A stretch of DNA of 64,000 bases, from NCBI RefSeq assembly GCF_026340655.1, contig NZ_JAPEOZ010000001.1, positions 1 to 64,000 of the forward strand. Reading direction: 5' to 3'. The position numbers were made by a program, and so were the translations under genes. Shown piece by piece: positions 48,398 through 59,194 of this stretch. Under the pieces are notes generated by a model. That model ran no database searches and had not been told where the DNA came from. It was given only the letters and a program-made list of their open reading frames with translations. Source of the stretch: Streptomyces sp. NBC_01275 (GTDB lineage Bacteria; Actinomycetota; Actinomycetes; Streptomycetales; Streptomycetaceae). Within the stretch, counting starts at the first letter, position 1; every line of letters begins with the position of its first letter.

Positions 48398-49470
48398 GCG
48401 GGCTCCTGGCGCACGGCATGGGAACGGAGCCGGTGGCCCCCGACTGGCCGCCGCTCACCGAGGCGGAGGTCGAGGCCGTCGTCGGTCCCGCGCGCCTGCT
48501 GTGGCGCAGCCCGCGCCCGCTGTCGGCGGCCGCCCTGGTCGAGCGGGACGGGCGCCGGCTCTTCGTGAAGCGACACCACGGCGACGTACGCTCCCTGGAA
48601 GGGCTGGCCGAGGAGCACGCCTTCCTGCGGTATCTGCGCGACCGGGGCGCGCCCGTCGTGGAGGTGCTGGGGGTTCGGGCGCGCGGGGAGTGGGTGTACG
48701 AGGTCCATACGGCCGGGGTGGGGACGGATCTCTACCGGGACGCTCTGTCGTGGTCGCCGTTCGCGTCCGTGGCGCATGCCCGGGCCGCGGGCGCCGCGCT
48801 GGCCCGACTCCATCTGGCGGCCGAGGGGTTCGAGGCCCCGCGTCGGCGCCCGCAGCCTCTCGTCTCGTCGTTCGGCATCTTCGCGGCGGTCGATCCCGAG
48901 GCCGCGCTGGAGACGTATGCGGCCGAACGGCCGTCGGTGACGGCGGCGTTGGCGGGCCGTCCCTGGCGGGAGGACCTGCGCGCGGTTCATCTTCCCTTCC
49001 ACCAGCGCCTGTTGCCGTCCCTCGGCCGTCTGGCGCCGCTGTGGACGCACAACGACTGGCACGCCTCGAACCTGCTGTGGGACACGGCGGCCGGCACGGT
49101 CTCGACCGTCCTCGACTTCGGCCTCAGCGACCGCACGACCGCCGTCCACGACCTCGCCACCGCCATCGAGCGCAACACCGTCCAGTGGCTCGACCCGTCC
49201 CGCCCCGTCCGCCCGGACGACGTGGACGCGCTGCTCGACGGGTACACCGCGGTCCGCCCGCTCAGCGCCGCCGAGTCGGCCGCCCTGCCCGAGCTGCTGC
49301 CGCTCGTGCACGCGGAGTTCGCCCTGTCCGAGCTGGGCTACTTCCACGGCGTCACGGGATCGCGGGCCAACGCCGATCTGGCGTACCGGTATCTGGTGGA
49401 CCACACCCGGTGGTTCACGACCGACGACGGGCTTCGGCTCCTGGATCGCGTACGGCTGCGGACAGGTTGA
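48394..49470 (+). CDS. APH/choline-kinase-fold phosphotransferase (salvage kinase candidate)
   Basis: 358 residues. N-lobe Lys in RRLFVKRHHG, catalytic loop THNDWHASNLLWD, metal-binding VLDFGLSD: the aminoglycoside-phosphotransferase / homoserine-kinase / thiamine-kinase fold. ATG overlaps the ATPase stop, so it is the last gene of the TPP-riboswitch operon. An antibiotic-resistance role is therefore unlikely. It probably phosphorylates the imported pyrimidine or thiamine, trapping it in the cell, as thiamine kinases of this fold do. Substrate not provable from sequence. Confidence 0.8.
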   Translation: MSGLLAHGMGTEPVAPDWPPLTEAEVEAVVGPARLLWRSPRPLSAAALVERDGRRLFVKRHHGDVRSLEGLAEEHAFLRYLRDRGAPVVEVLGVRARGEWVYEVHTAGVGTDLYRDALSWSPFASVAHARAAGAALARLHLAAEGFEAPRRRPQPLVSSFGIFAAVDPEAALETYAAERPSVTAALAGRPWREDLRAVHLPFHQRLLPSLGRLAPLWTHNDWHASNLLWDTAAGTVSTVLDFGLSDRTTAVHDLATAIERNTVQWLDPSRPVRPDDVDALLDGYTAVRPLSAAESAALPELLPLVHAEFALSELGYFHGVTGSRANADLAYRYLVDHTRWFTTDDGLRLLDRVRLRTG

Positions 49471-49561
49471 GGCTGCCCGGTGTCGCCCAACACCTGGACC
49501 GCCATTGACGGACGACGAGGCCGCTTCGTACGATCACGACCGACATCAGGGGAGGACCGGC

Positions 49562-49687
49562 ATGCAGCACAGCAGTGACCTGAGTGCCTCGTCCGTCTCC
49601 CTCGCGGCCGCGACGGTGTTCTCCCGCCTCTCGCGTCGACGCCACATCGATCTGCAGCGCTTCACCAGCTGCCTGTGTCACGCCTGA
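49562..49687 (+). CDS. Putative cysteine leader peptide (41 aa, ends SCLCHA)
   Basis: ATG 49562 behind GGGGAGGA. The 41-residue product ends RRRHIDLQRFTSCLCHA, the form seen in Streptomyces leader peptides of sulfur operons, with two Cys codons just before the stop. It is followed by 156 bases that can fold into alternative hairpins before the peptide-transporter gene. Ribosome stalling at the Cys codons when cysteine is scarce would favour read-through (inference). It shares its C-terminal motif with the ORF at 45675. Confidence 0.68.
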   Translation: MQHSSDLSASSVSLAAATVFSRLSRRRHIDLQRFTSCLCHA

Positions 49688-49760
49688 TCGCCTGACCGTC
49701 TCTTTCTCCACGGTCCTCTGGCCTTTCCGCACGGCCGACCGACGTCTGTCGTCGCCCGTA

Positions 49761-49824
49761 GCTCCCGTCGGGAGCGGCACACCCATGCGCAGCTGTGATC
49801 CCCACGCGTCACGAGCGTGGTGAC
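49761..49824 (+). promoter_or_regulatory. Candidate attenuator hairpins between leader and transporter
   Basis: GCTCCCG-CGGGAGC arms at 49761-49775, then two competing pairings near the ribosome site: CCACGC (49802-49807) with GCGTGG (49815-49820), or GTCAC (49808-49812) with GTGAC (49820-49824). The competing stems lie 7-10 bases before AGGAG of the binding-protein gene. Structure is seen in sequence; switching is inferred. Confidence 0.4.
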
Positions 49825-49843
49825 ACGAGTAGGAGATTCCTCC

Positions 49844-51493
49844 GTGAGAGCACATCCGGATGTCCGACGCACCCTCCGTTCTCCCCTCCGGCCCACCCGA
49901 TACGCGGCACTGGCCGCCCTCCTGACCACCAGCGTCCTGCTGACCGCCTGCGGGTCGGGCGGCGACGACTCCGGCGCCGGCAGTGGCACCGGCCAGGCCA
50001 GGTCCGGTGGCGCCCTGACCTTCGCGGTGGGTTCCGACGCCGGCTGCGTGGATCCGCAGCAGGTGGGCAGCAACGACACCATCTACTCGCTGCGGCAGGT
50101 CGTGGACTCCCTGACCGACCAGGACCCCAGGACCGGCAAGATCGTCCCGTGGCTGGCGAAGAGCTGGGACATCAGCTCGGACACCACGACGTTCACCTTC
50201 CATCTGAGATCGGGCGTCACCTTCAGCGACGGGACGAAGCTGACCGCGCAGGTGGTCAAGGACAACTTCGACGCGGTGCCGAAGCTCGGCGCCCTGGGGA
50301 CCCTGGCCGAGGGCTATCTGAGCGGCGTGGACAGCACCAGCGTGGTCGACCCGCTCACCGTCCGGGTGACGTTCAAGCAGCCCAACGCGCAGTTCCTGCA
50401 GGCCACTTCGACGCACTCGCTGGGCATCGAGTCGTCGGCGAGCGCGAAGCGGACCCCGCAGCAGAAGTGCAGTCAGGGAGTGGTCGGATCCGGGCCCTTC
50501 GTGCTCAAGGGGTATGTGCAGAACCAGTCGATCACGCTGGCCAAGCGCGCCGGATACGCCTGGGGTTCCTCGCTGTGGAGCAAGAAGGGCGAGGCGTACC
50601 TGGACAAGCTCGTGTTCAAGGTGGTGCCCGAGGCCGGGGTGCGCGTCGGCAGTCTGCAGTCCGGCCAGGTCGACGCGATCAGCAGCGTCGGCAAGGCCAA
50701 CGAGGCGGCGCTGGGCGGCGGCCAGGTGAGCCTGGAACGGCGCGCCAATCCCGGTGCGGTGTTCAACCTGGGGCTGAACAACTCCCGGCCGGTCCTGAAG
50801 GACGCCAAGGTACGCCAGGCGATCCTGTTCGCCATCGACCGGCAGCAGATCGCCGACACCGTCTTCCCCACCGGCACCCAGCCGGCCACCAGCATCCTGG
50901 CGCACACCACGCCCGACTACGAGGACCTGGGCACGGACCTGGCCTTCGACGCGGCCAAGGCCAAGTCCCTACTGGACGCGGCCGGTTGGAAGGCGGGCAG
51001 CGACGGCATCCGCTCGAAGGGCGGCGCCAGGATGAGCCTGACCGTCAAGTGGTTCGCGAACTCGGCCACGAACCAGCCGGCGCTGGAGCTGATCCAGCAG
51101 CAGCTCAAGGCCGTCGGCATCGACGTCGTGCTCAAGCAGCTGCAGATCTCCCAGATCGCCCAGGTGCAGCAGTCCGGTGACTTCGACGCGCTCTGGGGCA
51201 ACCTGACCCGGGCCGACCCGGACATCCTGCGCACCCTGTACTCCACCCGGCTGGCCAACGCCTATCACCTGCCGACGAGCCCGCTGGACTCGCTGCTGAC
51301 CGAGCAGGCGGCGACGACCGACACGGCCAAGCGCAAGCAACTGGCCGTCGAGGCACAGCAGTTGATCGTGCGGAACGCCTACGTCGTGCCGGTGGTGGAA
51401 CTGCAGACCCAGCTGGGCGTGTCGAAGAAGGTGCACAACCTGGACTTCGAAGCGTCCAGCCGGATCCAGCTGCACGACACCTGGATCGGCTGA
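49844..51493 (+). CDS. Peptide/opine-type ABC substrate-binding lipoprotein (SBP family 5)
   Basis: 549 residues from GTG 49844 (AGGAG 8 bases upstream); the in-frame GTG at 49817 has no ribosome site. Signal with lipobox LLTAC. SBP_bac_5 features: WLAKSWDISSDTTTFTFHLRSGVTFSDGTKLTAQVVKDNFD, VRQAILFAIDRQQIADTVF and the late DFDALWGNLTRADPD. These bind di/oligopeptides, nickel complexes, opines or glutathione-like ligands. First gene of a five-gene operon behind a cysteine-type leader peptide, so a sulfur-containing ligand is plausible. Confidence 0.9.
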   Translation: MRAHPDVRRTLRSPLRPTRYAALAALLTTSVLLTACGSGGDDSGAGSGTGQARSGGALTFAVGSDAGCVDPQQVGSNDTIYSLRQVVDSLTDQDPRTGKIVPWLAKSWDISSDTTTFTFHLRSGVTFSDGTKLTAQVVKDNFDAVPKLGALGTLAEGYLSGVDSTSVVDPLTVRVTFKQPNAQFLQATSTHSLGIESSASAKRTPQQKCSQGVVGSGPFVLKGYVQNQSITLAKRAGYAWGSSLWSKKGEAYLDKLVFKVVPEAGVRVGSLQSGQVDAISSVGKANEAALGGGQVSLERRANPGAVFNLGLNNSRPVLKDAKVRQAILFAIDRQQIADTVFPTGTQPATSILAHTTPDYEDLGTDLAFDAAKAKSLLDAAGWKAGSDGIRSKGGARMSLTVKWFANSATNQPALELIQQQLKAVGIDVVLKQLQISQIAQVQQSGDFDALWGNLTRADPDILRTLYSTRLANAYHLPTSPLDSLLTEQAATTDTAKRKQLAVEAQQLIVRNAYVVPVVELQTQLGVSKKVHNLDFEASSRIQLHDTWIG

Positions 51494-51496
51494 CGC

Positions 51497-52456
51497 ATGC
51501 GCCGCTATGTGGTCAAACGGCTCGCGCAGGCGATCGGCGTGCTGTGGGCGGCGTACACGGTGTCGTTCCTCGTGCTGGACTATCTGCCCGGCGATCCGGT
51601 GTCGGCGATGGCGGGCGCCGGAGCGGACACCGGTCAGGTCGATCCGGCGCAACTCGCGGCGCTCCGCCACCAGTACGGCTTCGACAAGCCGGTGCTGGTG
51701 CAGTACGCCGACCATCTCGGCCGGGCGGTGCGCGGGGACTTCGGCGACTCGATCTCCACCGGTCGGCCGGTGACCTCGACGCTGGCCGACGCGCTGCCGC
51801 AGACCCTGCAGTTGACCGGCGCCGCGCTGCTGCTCGCGGTGGTCCTCGGCGGCGGTCTGGCCGTGCTGGCGACCTACACCACGCAGCGGTGGCTGCGGCA
51901 ACTGCTGCTGTCGTTGCCGCCGCTGGGGGTGTCGGTCCCGACGTTCTGGGTGGGGCTGCTGCTCGTCGAGTCGTTCTCCTTCCGGCTGCACTGGTTCCCG
52001 GCCTTCGGCAACGAGGGGCTGCGGGGGCTGATCCTGCCGGCGGTGACGCTGGCGATCCCGACCGGCGCACTCGTCGCGCAGGTGCTGGCCAAGAGCCTGC
52101 TCACCGCGCTGGACCAGGCCTATGTGGAGACCGCCCGCGCCAAGGGCGCCGGCCGATGGCGGGTCCACCTCCGGCACGCGCTGCGCAACGCGTCCCTGCC
52201 GGCGTTGACGGTCGTCGGCCTGCTGGTCGGGCAGCTGATCGCCGGTTCGGTGGTCGTCGAGACGGTGTTCTCGCGTGACGGCCTCGGCCGGGTGACGGCC
52301 GCCGCGGTCACGGCCCAGGACATCCCGCTGGTCCAGGGGGTGGTGGTGTTCGGATCGCTGATCTTCGTACTGACGAACCTGATCGTCGACCTCGTCTATC
52401 CGCTGCTCGACCCGCGGATCGTGGTCGCCTCGGGCCGGAAGGCGGGTTTCGCATGA
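51497..52456 (+). CDS. Peptide ABC-transporter permease, DppB-type
   Basis: 319 residues, starts 4 bases after the binding-protein stop. Six membrane segments, an N-terminal MRRYVVKRLAQAIGVLWAAYTVSFLVLD helix typical of DppB/OppB, and the coupling loop ETARAKGAGRWRVHLRHALRNASLPALTV. Overlaps the second permease by 4 bases. Confidence 0.92.
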   Translation: MRRYVVKRLAQAIGVLWAAYTVSFLVLDYLPGDPVSAMAGAGADTGQVDPAQLAALRHQYGFDKPVLVQYADHLGRAVRGDFGDSISTGRPVTSTLADALPQTLQLTGAALLLAVVLGGGLAVLATYTTQRWLRQLLLSLPPLGVSVPTFWVGLLLVESFSFRLHWFPAFGNEGLRGLILPAVTLAIPTGALVAQVLAKSLLTALDQAYVETARAKGAGRWRVHLRHALRNASLPALTVVGLLVGQLIAGSVVVETVFSRDGLGRVTAAAVTAQDIPLVQGVVVFGSLIFVLTNLIVDLVYPLLDPRIVVASGRKAGFA

Positions 52457-53384
52457 GCCAGGGTCTTGTCCATGACACCTCCCCGGTCGATCCGGCAGAT
52501 CCGGCCGATCCAGCCGATCCGGCCGATGCGGGAATCGGCCCCGGGGCGGGGCGTCGCGTCGACGTGCGGCGGGTGCTGCGGTTCCTGGTGCGCCGCCCCG
52601 GTCTGCTGCTGTCGGTCCTCGTCGTCGTGCTGGTGGTGCTGGCCTCGTTCTGGCCGGGGCTGTTCACCTCGCGGGATCCGCTGACAGGAGTGCCGTCGGA
52701 GAACTTCCGGGGTCCGAGCGCCGCACACTGGTTCGGCACGGACGAACTGGGGCGGGACGTGTTCTCCCGGGTGGTCCACGGTGCGCAACTGTCGTTGAAG
52801 GCGACGCTCATCGCGGTGGCGGTCGCCTTCGTGGTGGGCAGCCTGCTCGGTCTGGTCGCCGGGTTCGTCGGCCGCTGGGTCGACGACGTGCTGATGCGCT
52901 TCGTCGACGTGCTGCTGTCGATCCCGGCGCTGTTCCTGTCCCTGGCCCTGGTCACCGCGCTCGGGTACGGGACGGTGAAGGTGGCGGTCGCGGTCGGGAT
53001 CGCCAGCGTCGCCGCCTTCGCCCGGGTGACGCGGGCGGAGGTGCTGCGGGTGCGGCAGGCGGTCTTCGTCGAGGCCTCGCGCTCCTGCGGGGCCCGCTGG
53101 TACTCGGTGCTGGGCCGACACGTCCTGCCAAACGCCGCGGGTCCGGTGATCGTCCTGGCCACCCTCGATCTCGGCACCTCCATCCTGGCCGTGTCGGCGC
53201 TGAGCTTCCTCGGCTACGGAGCCCCGCCGCCCGCGCCGGAGTGGGGCACGCTGATCTCCGACGGCCGCAACTACCTGGCCAACGCCTGGTGGCTCACCGC
53301 GCTGCCCGGGCTGGCGATCGCCGCGACCGTGCTGGCCACCAACCGCATCGCCCGGGCGCTGGACGGCGAATGGTCCCGCGGGCG

Positions 53385-53388
<4 letters not shown>
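52453..53388 (+). CDS. Peptide ABC-transporter permease, DppC-type
   Basis: 311 residues. A cytoplasmic N-terminus with a DPADPADPADP repeat, one helix (LLLSVLVVVLVVLASFWP), the DppC signature HWFGTDELGRDVFSRVVHGAQLSL, then five helices with the EAA loop VTRAEVLRVRQAVFVEASRSCGARW. Pairs with the DppB-type permease. The start overlaps the previous stop and its own stop overlaps the ATPase start. Confidence 0.92.
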
Positions 53389-55069
<1,681 letters not shown>

Positions 55070-55073
<4 letters not shown>

Positions 55074-56092
55074 CCCTCACCCCCCTCACTTCCCTCGCCT
55101 TCCTCACCCCGGGCAACTTCGCCGACGACGACCCGTACACCGGTCTGGAGGAGACGCTCGGGCTCTTCGAGTACGGGGAGCGGTCGGGCTTCGACGGCGC
55201 CTGGATCCGGCAGCGCCACCTCGAACACGGCGTCGGTTCGGCCGCCGTGTTCCTCGCCGCCGCCGGACAGCGCACCGAGCGGATCGAGCTGGGCACCGCG
55301 GTCATCCCGATCGGCTACGAGAGCCCGTTCCGCCTCGCCGAGGACCTGGCGCTGGCCGACGTGCTGTCCCGGGGCCGGCTGCAGATCGGCTTCAGCACCG
55401 GCATGCCGCACGCCGACCTCCTCGGCGACCTGGTGTACGACGGCGACTGGCGCGCCTTCGACCTGTCGTACGGCAGGGTCGCCCGGGTCGTCGACAACCT
55501 GCGCGGCGACTACCTCGGCGGACCGGACACGGTGATCCACTCCCCCGGCAACACCCAGCGCCCCCGTCTGCAACCGCACAGCCCCGGCCTGGTGGACCGT
55601 CTCTGGTACGGCGGCGGCAGCCTGCGCTCGATCCGCTGGGCCGCCGGGCAGGGCCTGAACCTGCTGAGCGGCAACATCGTCACCGGCGAGGACACCGACG
55701 ACTTCACCACCGCCCAGTCGAGGCTCCTCGCCGAGTACCGGCGCACCCGGCCCACCGGCCGCGTCGCCGTGGGCCGGGTGATCGTGCCGTTCGACAGCGC
55801 CGACCGGGCCACCCGCACCCGCTACCGGGAGTACGCGGCGAGCCGCCACGCCCGCACCCTGGCCCCCCAGGGCCCGAAGCGGACCCTGTTCGCCCCCGAC
55901 GTGGTCGGCACGGCGGAGCAGATCCTGGAACAACTGGCGGCGGATCCGGCGGTGTCGGCGGTGTCGGAGCTGCGCCTCGAACTGCCGTACGAGTTCCGGC
56001 GGGAGGAGTACGAGCAGATCCTGCACGACGTACGCCATCTGGTCGCGCCCGAACTGGGCTGGCGGCCCGCCCAGTCGGAGACCGCGCGATGA
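55070..56092 (+). CDS. Luciferase-like (LLM class) flavin-dependent oxidoreductase
   Basis: 340 residues. Bacterial-luciferase TIM barrel: YTGLEETLGLFEYGERSGFDGAWIRQRHLE at the N-terminus, RIELGTAVIPIGYESPFRLAEDLALADVLSRGRLQIGFSTG in the middle, GTAEQILEQL near the end. Uses FMNH2 or F420H2 to oxidise a substrate, and relatives release sulfite from sulfonates. Translationally coupled to the transporter, so it probably acts on the imported compound. The leader peptide points to sulfur recovery. Specific substrate unknown. Confidence 0.88.
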
Positions 56093-56285
56093 GTGCCGTA
56101 CGACTTGACGTCCACGCCCGGGAGCCGTTCGCCGACGGTCATCGCTTCGACGGGGCCGGGGCGTACGAGGTGATCACCGCGACGGCGCACTACACGGTCG
56201 ACCCGGCCGCGCCCGCCCACCGGCCGGTCACCGATCTCGAACTGGCCGGGAACCCGGTGCGGTTCAGCGGGGACGTCGAGATCCT
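56089..56285 (+). pseudogene. 5' fragment of an alpha/beta-hydrolase-domain protein
   Basis: ATG overlaps the flavin oxidoreductase stop and reads about 65 residues (REPFADGHRFDGAGAYEVITA ... [12 protein letters not shown]) that match the N-terminus of the large alpha/beta-hydrolase-domain proteins (usually over 400 residues). At about 56285, near a NotI-like GCGGCCGC, homology stops and unrelated antisense DNA begins. The frame then runs to 56355 in arginine-rich nonsense. It was once the last gene of the sulfur-type operon. Confidence 0.75.
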
Positions 56286-56289
56286 GCGG

Positions 56290-56693
56290 CCGCGCGGTCG
56301 ACGCGGCTCGCCCGGCCCTGCTCGACGCCGAGGACGACGTTCTCGGCGATGGTGAACGACGGGACCAGCATCAGGTTCTGGTGGACCATGCCCACGCCGA
56401 GGGCGATGGCGTCCTGGGGCCCGGCGAACCTGACCCGTCGCCCCCGCACGCTTGAGCTGCCCGGCCGACGGCTGCTCGAGCCCGTACAGCAGCTTCATCA
56501 GGGTGGACTTGCCGGCGCCGTTCTGTCCGACGATCGCCCTGATCCCGCCGCCGGGCACCGACAGGTCGACGTCGCCGACGGCGCGGGTGCCGTTGGGGTA
56601 GTTCTTGCCGAGGCCTGTGGCCTCCAGGGCGGGAGGGGCTTCGGCGGGGGGTGCGTCCACGGTCTCGTCCCGGGTCTCGTGCATGGGTTCCAC
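56290..56693 (-). pseudogene. 5' fragment of a BmpA-type ABC ATPase, frameshifted
   Basis: Starts at ATG 56693 (or 56684). [25 protein letters not shown] and Walker [25 protein letters not shown] are in one frame. After a frameshift near 56450 the match resumes in another frame as [24 protein letters not shown] and [15 protein letters not shown], then ends at the junction near 56290. The signature motif, Walker B and the second ATPase half are missing. Typical of the sugar/nucleoside family that works with BMP lipoproteins. Not functional. Confidence 0.8.
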
Positions 56694-56717
56694 CAGAGTT
56701 CCTCGAAGGTCGGAAGG

Positions 56718-57160
56718 TCAGAACGCCGAAGGGACCTTGACGGCACCGGACTTGACCTTCGCGGCCTGCGCCTGGAGCTCGGCGCGCACGGCGGCGGGAA
56801 CGAGCTTGTCGAAGTTGGCGTTGTCCAATAGCCCACGCCGTCCTCGGCCAGGCCCACGGCGGCGGGCTTGCCGTAGGCGAGCGTTCCGGCCTTGTTCGCC
56901 TCGGCCGCCAGGTAGAGGGCGTTGCCGGCGTTCTTGAGGACGGAGGTGACGACGGTCTGCCGCTGGGCCGCGTCGGTGAGGGTCTTGTACTGGTCGGAGT
57001 CGACCCCGAAGGCGTACCGCTTGGCGGCGACCGCCGATTCGAACACCCCGAGACCGGAGGATCCGGCGACGGGCCACACCAGTTCGGCGCCCTGCCCGTA
57101 CATCGCCGAGGCGATCTGCTTGCCCTCGGCCGGGTCGACGAACGCCGCCTGGCCCACGTA
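56718..57160 (-). pseudogene. 3' fragment of a BMP-family (nucleoside) binding lipoprotein, frameshifted
   Basis: Reading leftward from about 57160: YVGQAAFVDPAEGKQIASAMYGQGAELVW, SSGLGVFESAVAAKRYAFGVDSDQY and AVGLAEDGVGY. A one-base loss near 56828 shifts the frame, and DNANFDKLVPAAVRAELQ then continues to a normal stop at 56718. The N-terminal half with signal peptide is gone. With the ATPase fragment 25 bases downstream it forms a piece of a BMP transporter operon in natural order, inserted between two unrelated gene ends. Confidence 0.8.
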
Positions 57161-57616
57161 CGGGCCAGCTTCGGTCCGTCGCTGTCGCTCGTCGCGCAGG
57201 CCCTCTCGCTGCCGGTCGACTCCATCGAGGCGAGCGGGGAGTTCGCGACCGCCCGCCGCCGGACCGCCATCGCCGCCGGGACGCTGCGGCCCGGCACCGT
57301 GGCCACGCAGCGGATGACCGTGACGGCCGTGAGCGGCGGCCGCCCGCTCCTGCGGTTCGCCGCCACCTGGTACTGCACCACGGACCTCGACCCCGCGTGG
57401 GACGTACGCGCCACCGGATGGCATCTGAAGGTCGAGGGCGACGCGCCGCTCGACGTCGACATGCGCTTCCCCGTCCCCTTCGAACGCCTGGGCGCCGTCT
57501 CCCCGAACTACACCGCCAACCGCGCCGTCAACGCGGTCCCTTCCGTCTGCGCGGCCGCCCCGGGCATCCGCACGACCCTCGACCTGCCGCCGTTCACGGC
57601 GACCCTCGCATCCTGA
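57161..57616 (+). pseudogene. 3' fragment of a DapB-like/amine dehydrogenase family gene
   Basis: From about 57161 the plus strand reads ASFGPSLSLVAQALSLPVDSIEASGEF ... TVAAGTLRPGT-like sequence through VATQRMTVTAVSGGRPLL to the stop at 57616. This resembles the C-terminal half of NAD(P)H-dependent amine/2,4-diaminopentanoate dehydrogenases (dihydrodipicolinate-reductase family). The NAD-binding N-terminal half is absent and no ribosome site is near any start codon. It ends the scar on the right. Confidence 0.65.
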
Positions 57617-58109
57617 CGCTGCGCGATCCCCACCGCGGCCACGGCGGGCGCGAGGGCCTGCGGCGCGGAGTGGGGGGCCGTTCAGCGGGGGCCGGAGCAC
57701 ATCGGCTCGGCCGGGTGGACATGCCCGTGCGCGCGGAAATCCTGCCGGGGGAAGCAGGAGACGGGGAACCGAGCGGTCGGATCAAGCCACCTGGCCGAGC
57801 TGTGCACGATTCAACCACATAGCGTGCACATTTCATCCACATCACGAGGAGCCGTTAGCCGAATCGATACATCGGCATCACTGCGTACATAACACCCCCG
57901 GCCGTGCGGCCGAACTCACCGCGTCGGCCGCGATTCAACCGAACTTCTTCATGGCCAAAGGGAGTTGACGAGACCAGCGACACGATCGCAACGGCGGGGC
58001 GAACTGCGGCGAGACCGCCGAGCCGGTATCCGAAGCGGAGGCCGAGGGTGATCGGCGCCCGGCACTTCCTGAGGGACCTCGCCGCGGGGGGCGACGAAGA
58101 TGCGACCCC
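57617..58109. other. Intergenic region without recognisable gene
   Basis: About 490 bases. Locally AT-richer around 57805-57900 (CATTTCATCCACATCACGAG, TACATAACACC) than anything else in the window, which may mark old promoter DNA or a junction. Short open frames on both strands match nothing I recognise and have poor codon bias. No hairpin terminator was found behind 57616. Confidence 0.5.
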
Positions 58110-58150
58110 ATGACCACCGTCATAGGGACGGCTATCATGACCGCTGTCAT
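58110..58150 (+). promoter_or_regulatory. Tandem palindromic operator ATGAC-N4-GTCAT
   Basis: Two perfect copies of ATGAC-N4-GTCAT (58110-58123 and 58137-58150), 27 bases centre to centre. A TATCAT -10-like box (58133-58138) runs into the second copy. Upstream of the hydroxyisobutyrate-dehydrogenase-family gene. Such sites suit a GntR/FadR- or TetR-type dimer. No matching regulator gene is adjacent. Confidence 0.55.
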
Positions 58151-58276
58151 AGTCGGCGGCCGCGACGGCTGCGGCCGAGGGCGCGGGCGCAGGCGCAGGC
58201 GCAGGGCCTCAGCCCAGACCTCAGCCCCGGCTTCGGCCTCAGCCCCGGCTTCGGCCCGGGACAGAACTGGCGGTGC

Positions 58277-59194
58277 ATGGTGGTGTACGTGGGTTTCATC
58301 GGCCTGGGGGTCATGGGGCAGCCCATGGCCCTCAACCTCGCCCGCGCGGGGACGCCCCTCGTCGTCTTCAACCGCACCCCCGCGCGGTGCGAGCCCCTGC
58401 GCACCGCCGGGGCCGAGGTCGCCGCGAGCCCCGCCGAGGTCTTCGACCGGGCCGGCACGGTGATCCTGATGCTGGCCGACGAGACCGCCGTCGACGCCGT
58501 CCTGGGCCGGGCCACTCCCGACTTCGCGGGACGGGTCGCCGGTCACACCGTCGTCCACATGGGAACGACCTCGGCGCAGTACTCGGCCGGCCTGCGGGAC
58601 GCCGTCCGCGCCGCGGGCGGAAACTATGTCGAAGCCCCGGTCTCCGGCTCCCGAGTCCCGGCCGAGCAGGGGCAGTTGGTGGCGATGCTGGCCGGCGACG
58701 ACGACGCCGTGGCAGCCGTACGGCCGCTGCTCGCCCCCGTGTGCCGGGAGACGTTCGGCTGCGGACCGGTCCCGGGCGCGCTGCTGATGAAGTTCTCGGT
58801 GAACCTGTTCCTGATCACGATGGTCACCGGTCTCGCCGAGGCCTTCCACTTCGCCGACCGCCACGGACTCGACCAGCGTCTCCTCGGCGACGTCCTGGAC
58901 GCCGGCCCGATGGCCAGCGCGGTCTCCCGGGTGAAGGGCCCCAAGCTCCTCACCCGGGACTTCACCGTGCAGGCCGCCGCCGAGGACGTGCTGAAGAACA
59001 ACCGCCTGATCGCCGAAGCCGCCCGAAACGCCGACCTGGCCTCCCCCCTCCTCGACGTCTGCCACACCCTCTACGGCGAGACGGTGGCCCAGGGCCACGG
59101 CATGCAGGACATGGTGGCCGTGCTCCACGCCCTGGAGACCCGCACCGCCGGCGTCCGCCTCCCCGGCTCGCCCGACGACCCCGGAGGTCGTTGA
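58277..59194 (+). CDS. NAD(P)-dependent beta-hydroxyacid dehydrogenase (HIBADH/GarR family)
   Basis: 305 residues from ATG 58277. A longer frame to 58100 is rejected because it crosses the operator and encodes Arg/Pro-rich sequence. NAD-binding [21 protein letters not shown], substrate motif [16 protein letters not shown], catalytic Lys in [11 protein letters not shown], and a C-terminal helical domain with [10 protein letters not shown] and DVLKNN. The family includes 3-hydroxyisobutyrate dehydrogenase and tartronate-semialdehyde reductase. Intact despite the broken genes on both sides. 126 bases of GC-rich direct repeats (GCGCAGG, CAGCCCCGGCTTCGGC) lie between operator and start. Confidence 0.9.
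   Translation: MVVYVGFIGLGVMGQPMALNLARAGTPLVVFNRTPARCEPLRTAGAEVAASPAEVFDRAGTVILMLADETAVDAVLGRATPDFAGRVAGHTVVHMGTTSAQYSAGLRDAVRAAGGNYVEAPVSGSRVPAEQGQLVAMLAGDDDAVAAVRPLLAPVCRETFGCGPVPGALLMKFSVNLFLITMVTGLAEAFHFADRHGLDQRLLGDVLDAGPMASAVSRVKGPKLLTRDFTVQAAAEDVLKNNRLIAEAARNADLASPLLDVCHTLYGETVAQGHGMQDMVAVLHALETRTAGVRLPGSPDDPGGR

Noticed and set aside
48394..49470. Aminoglycoside resistance gene
   Set aside because: The fold fits, but it is translationally coupled to a thiamine-type importer under a TPP riboswitch and has no antibiotic context.
49817..49844. Earlier start for the peptide-binding protein
   Set aside because: No ribosome site; GTG 49844 has AGGAG at the right distance and begins a proper lipoprotein signal.
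57904..58113. 69-codon plus-strand frame in the intergenic region, and its minus-strand counterpart
   Set aside because: No ribosome site, weak codon bias, no similarity recognised, and the 3' end runs into the operator.
58100..58277. 59-residue N-terminal extension of the hydroxyacid dehydrogenase
   Set aside because: It would translate the tandem operator and GC-rich repeats; the NAD-binding fold starts at 58277.
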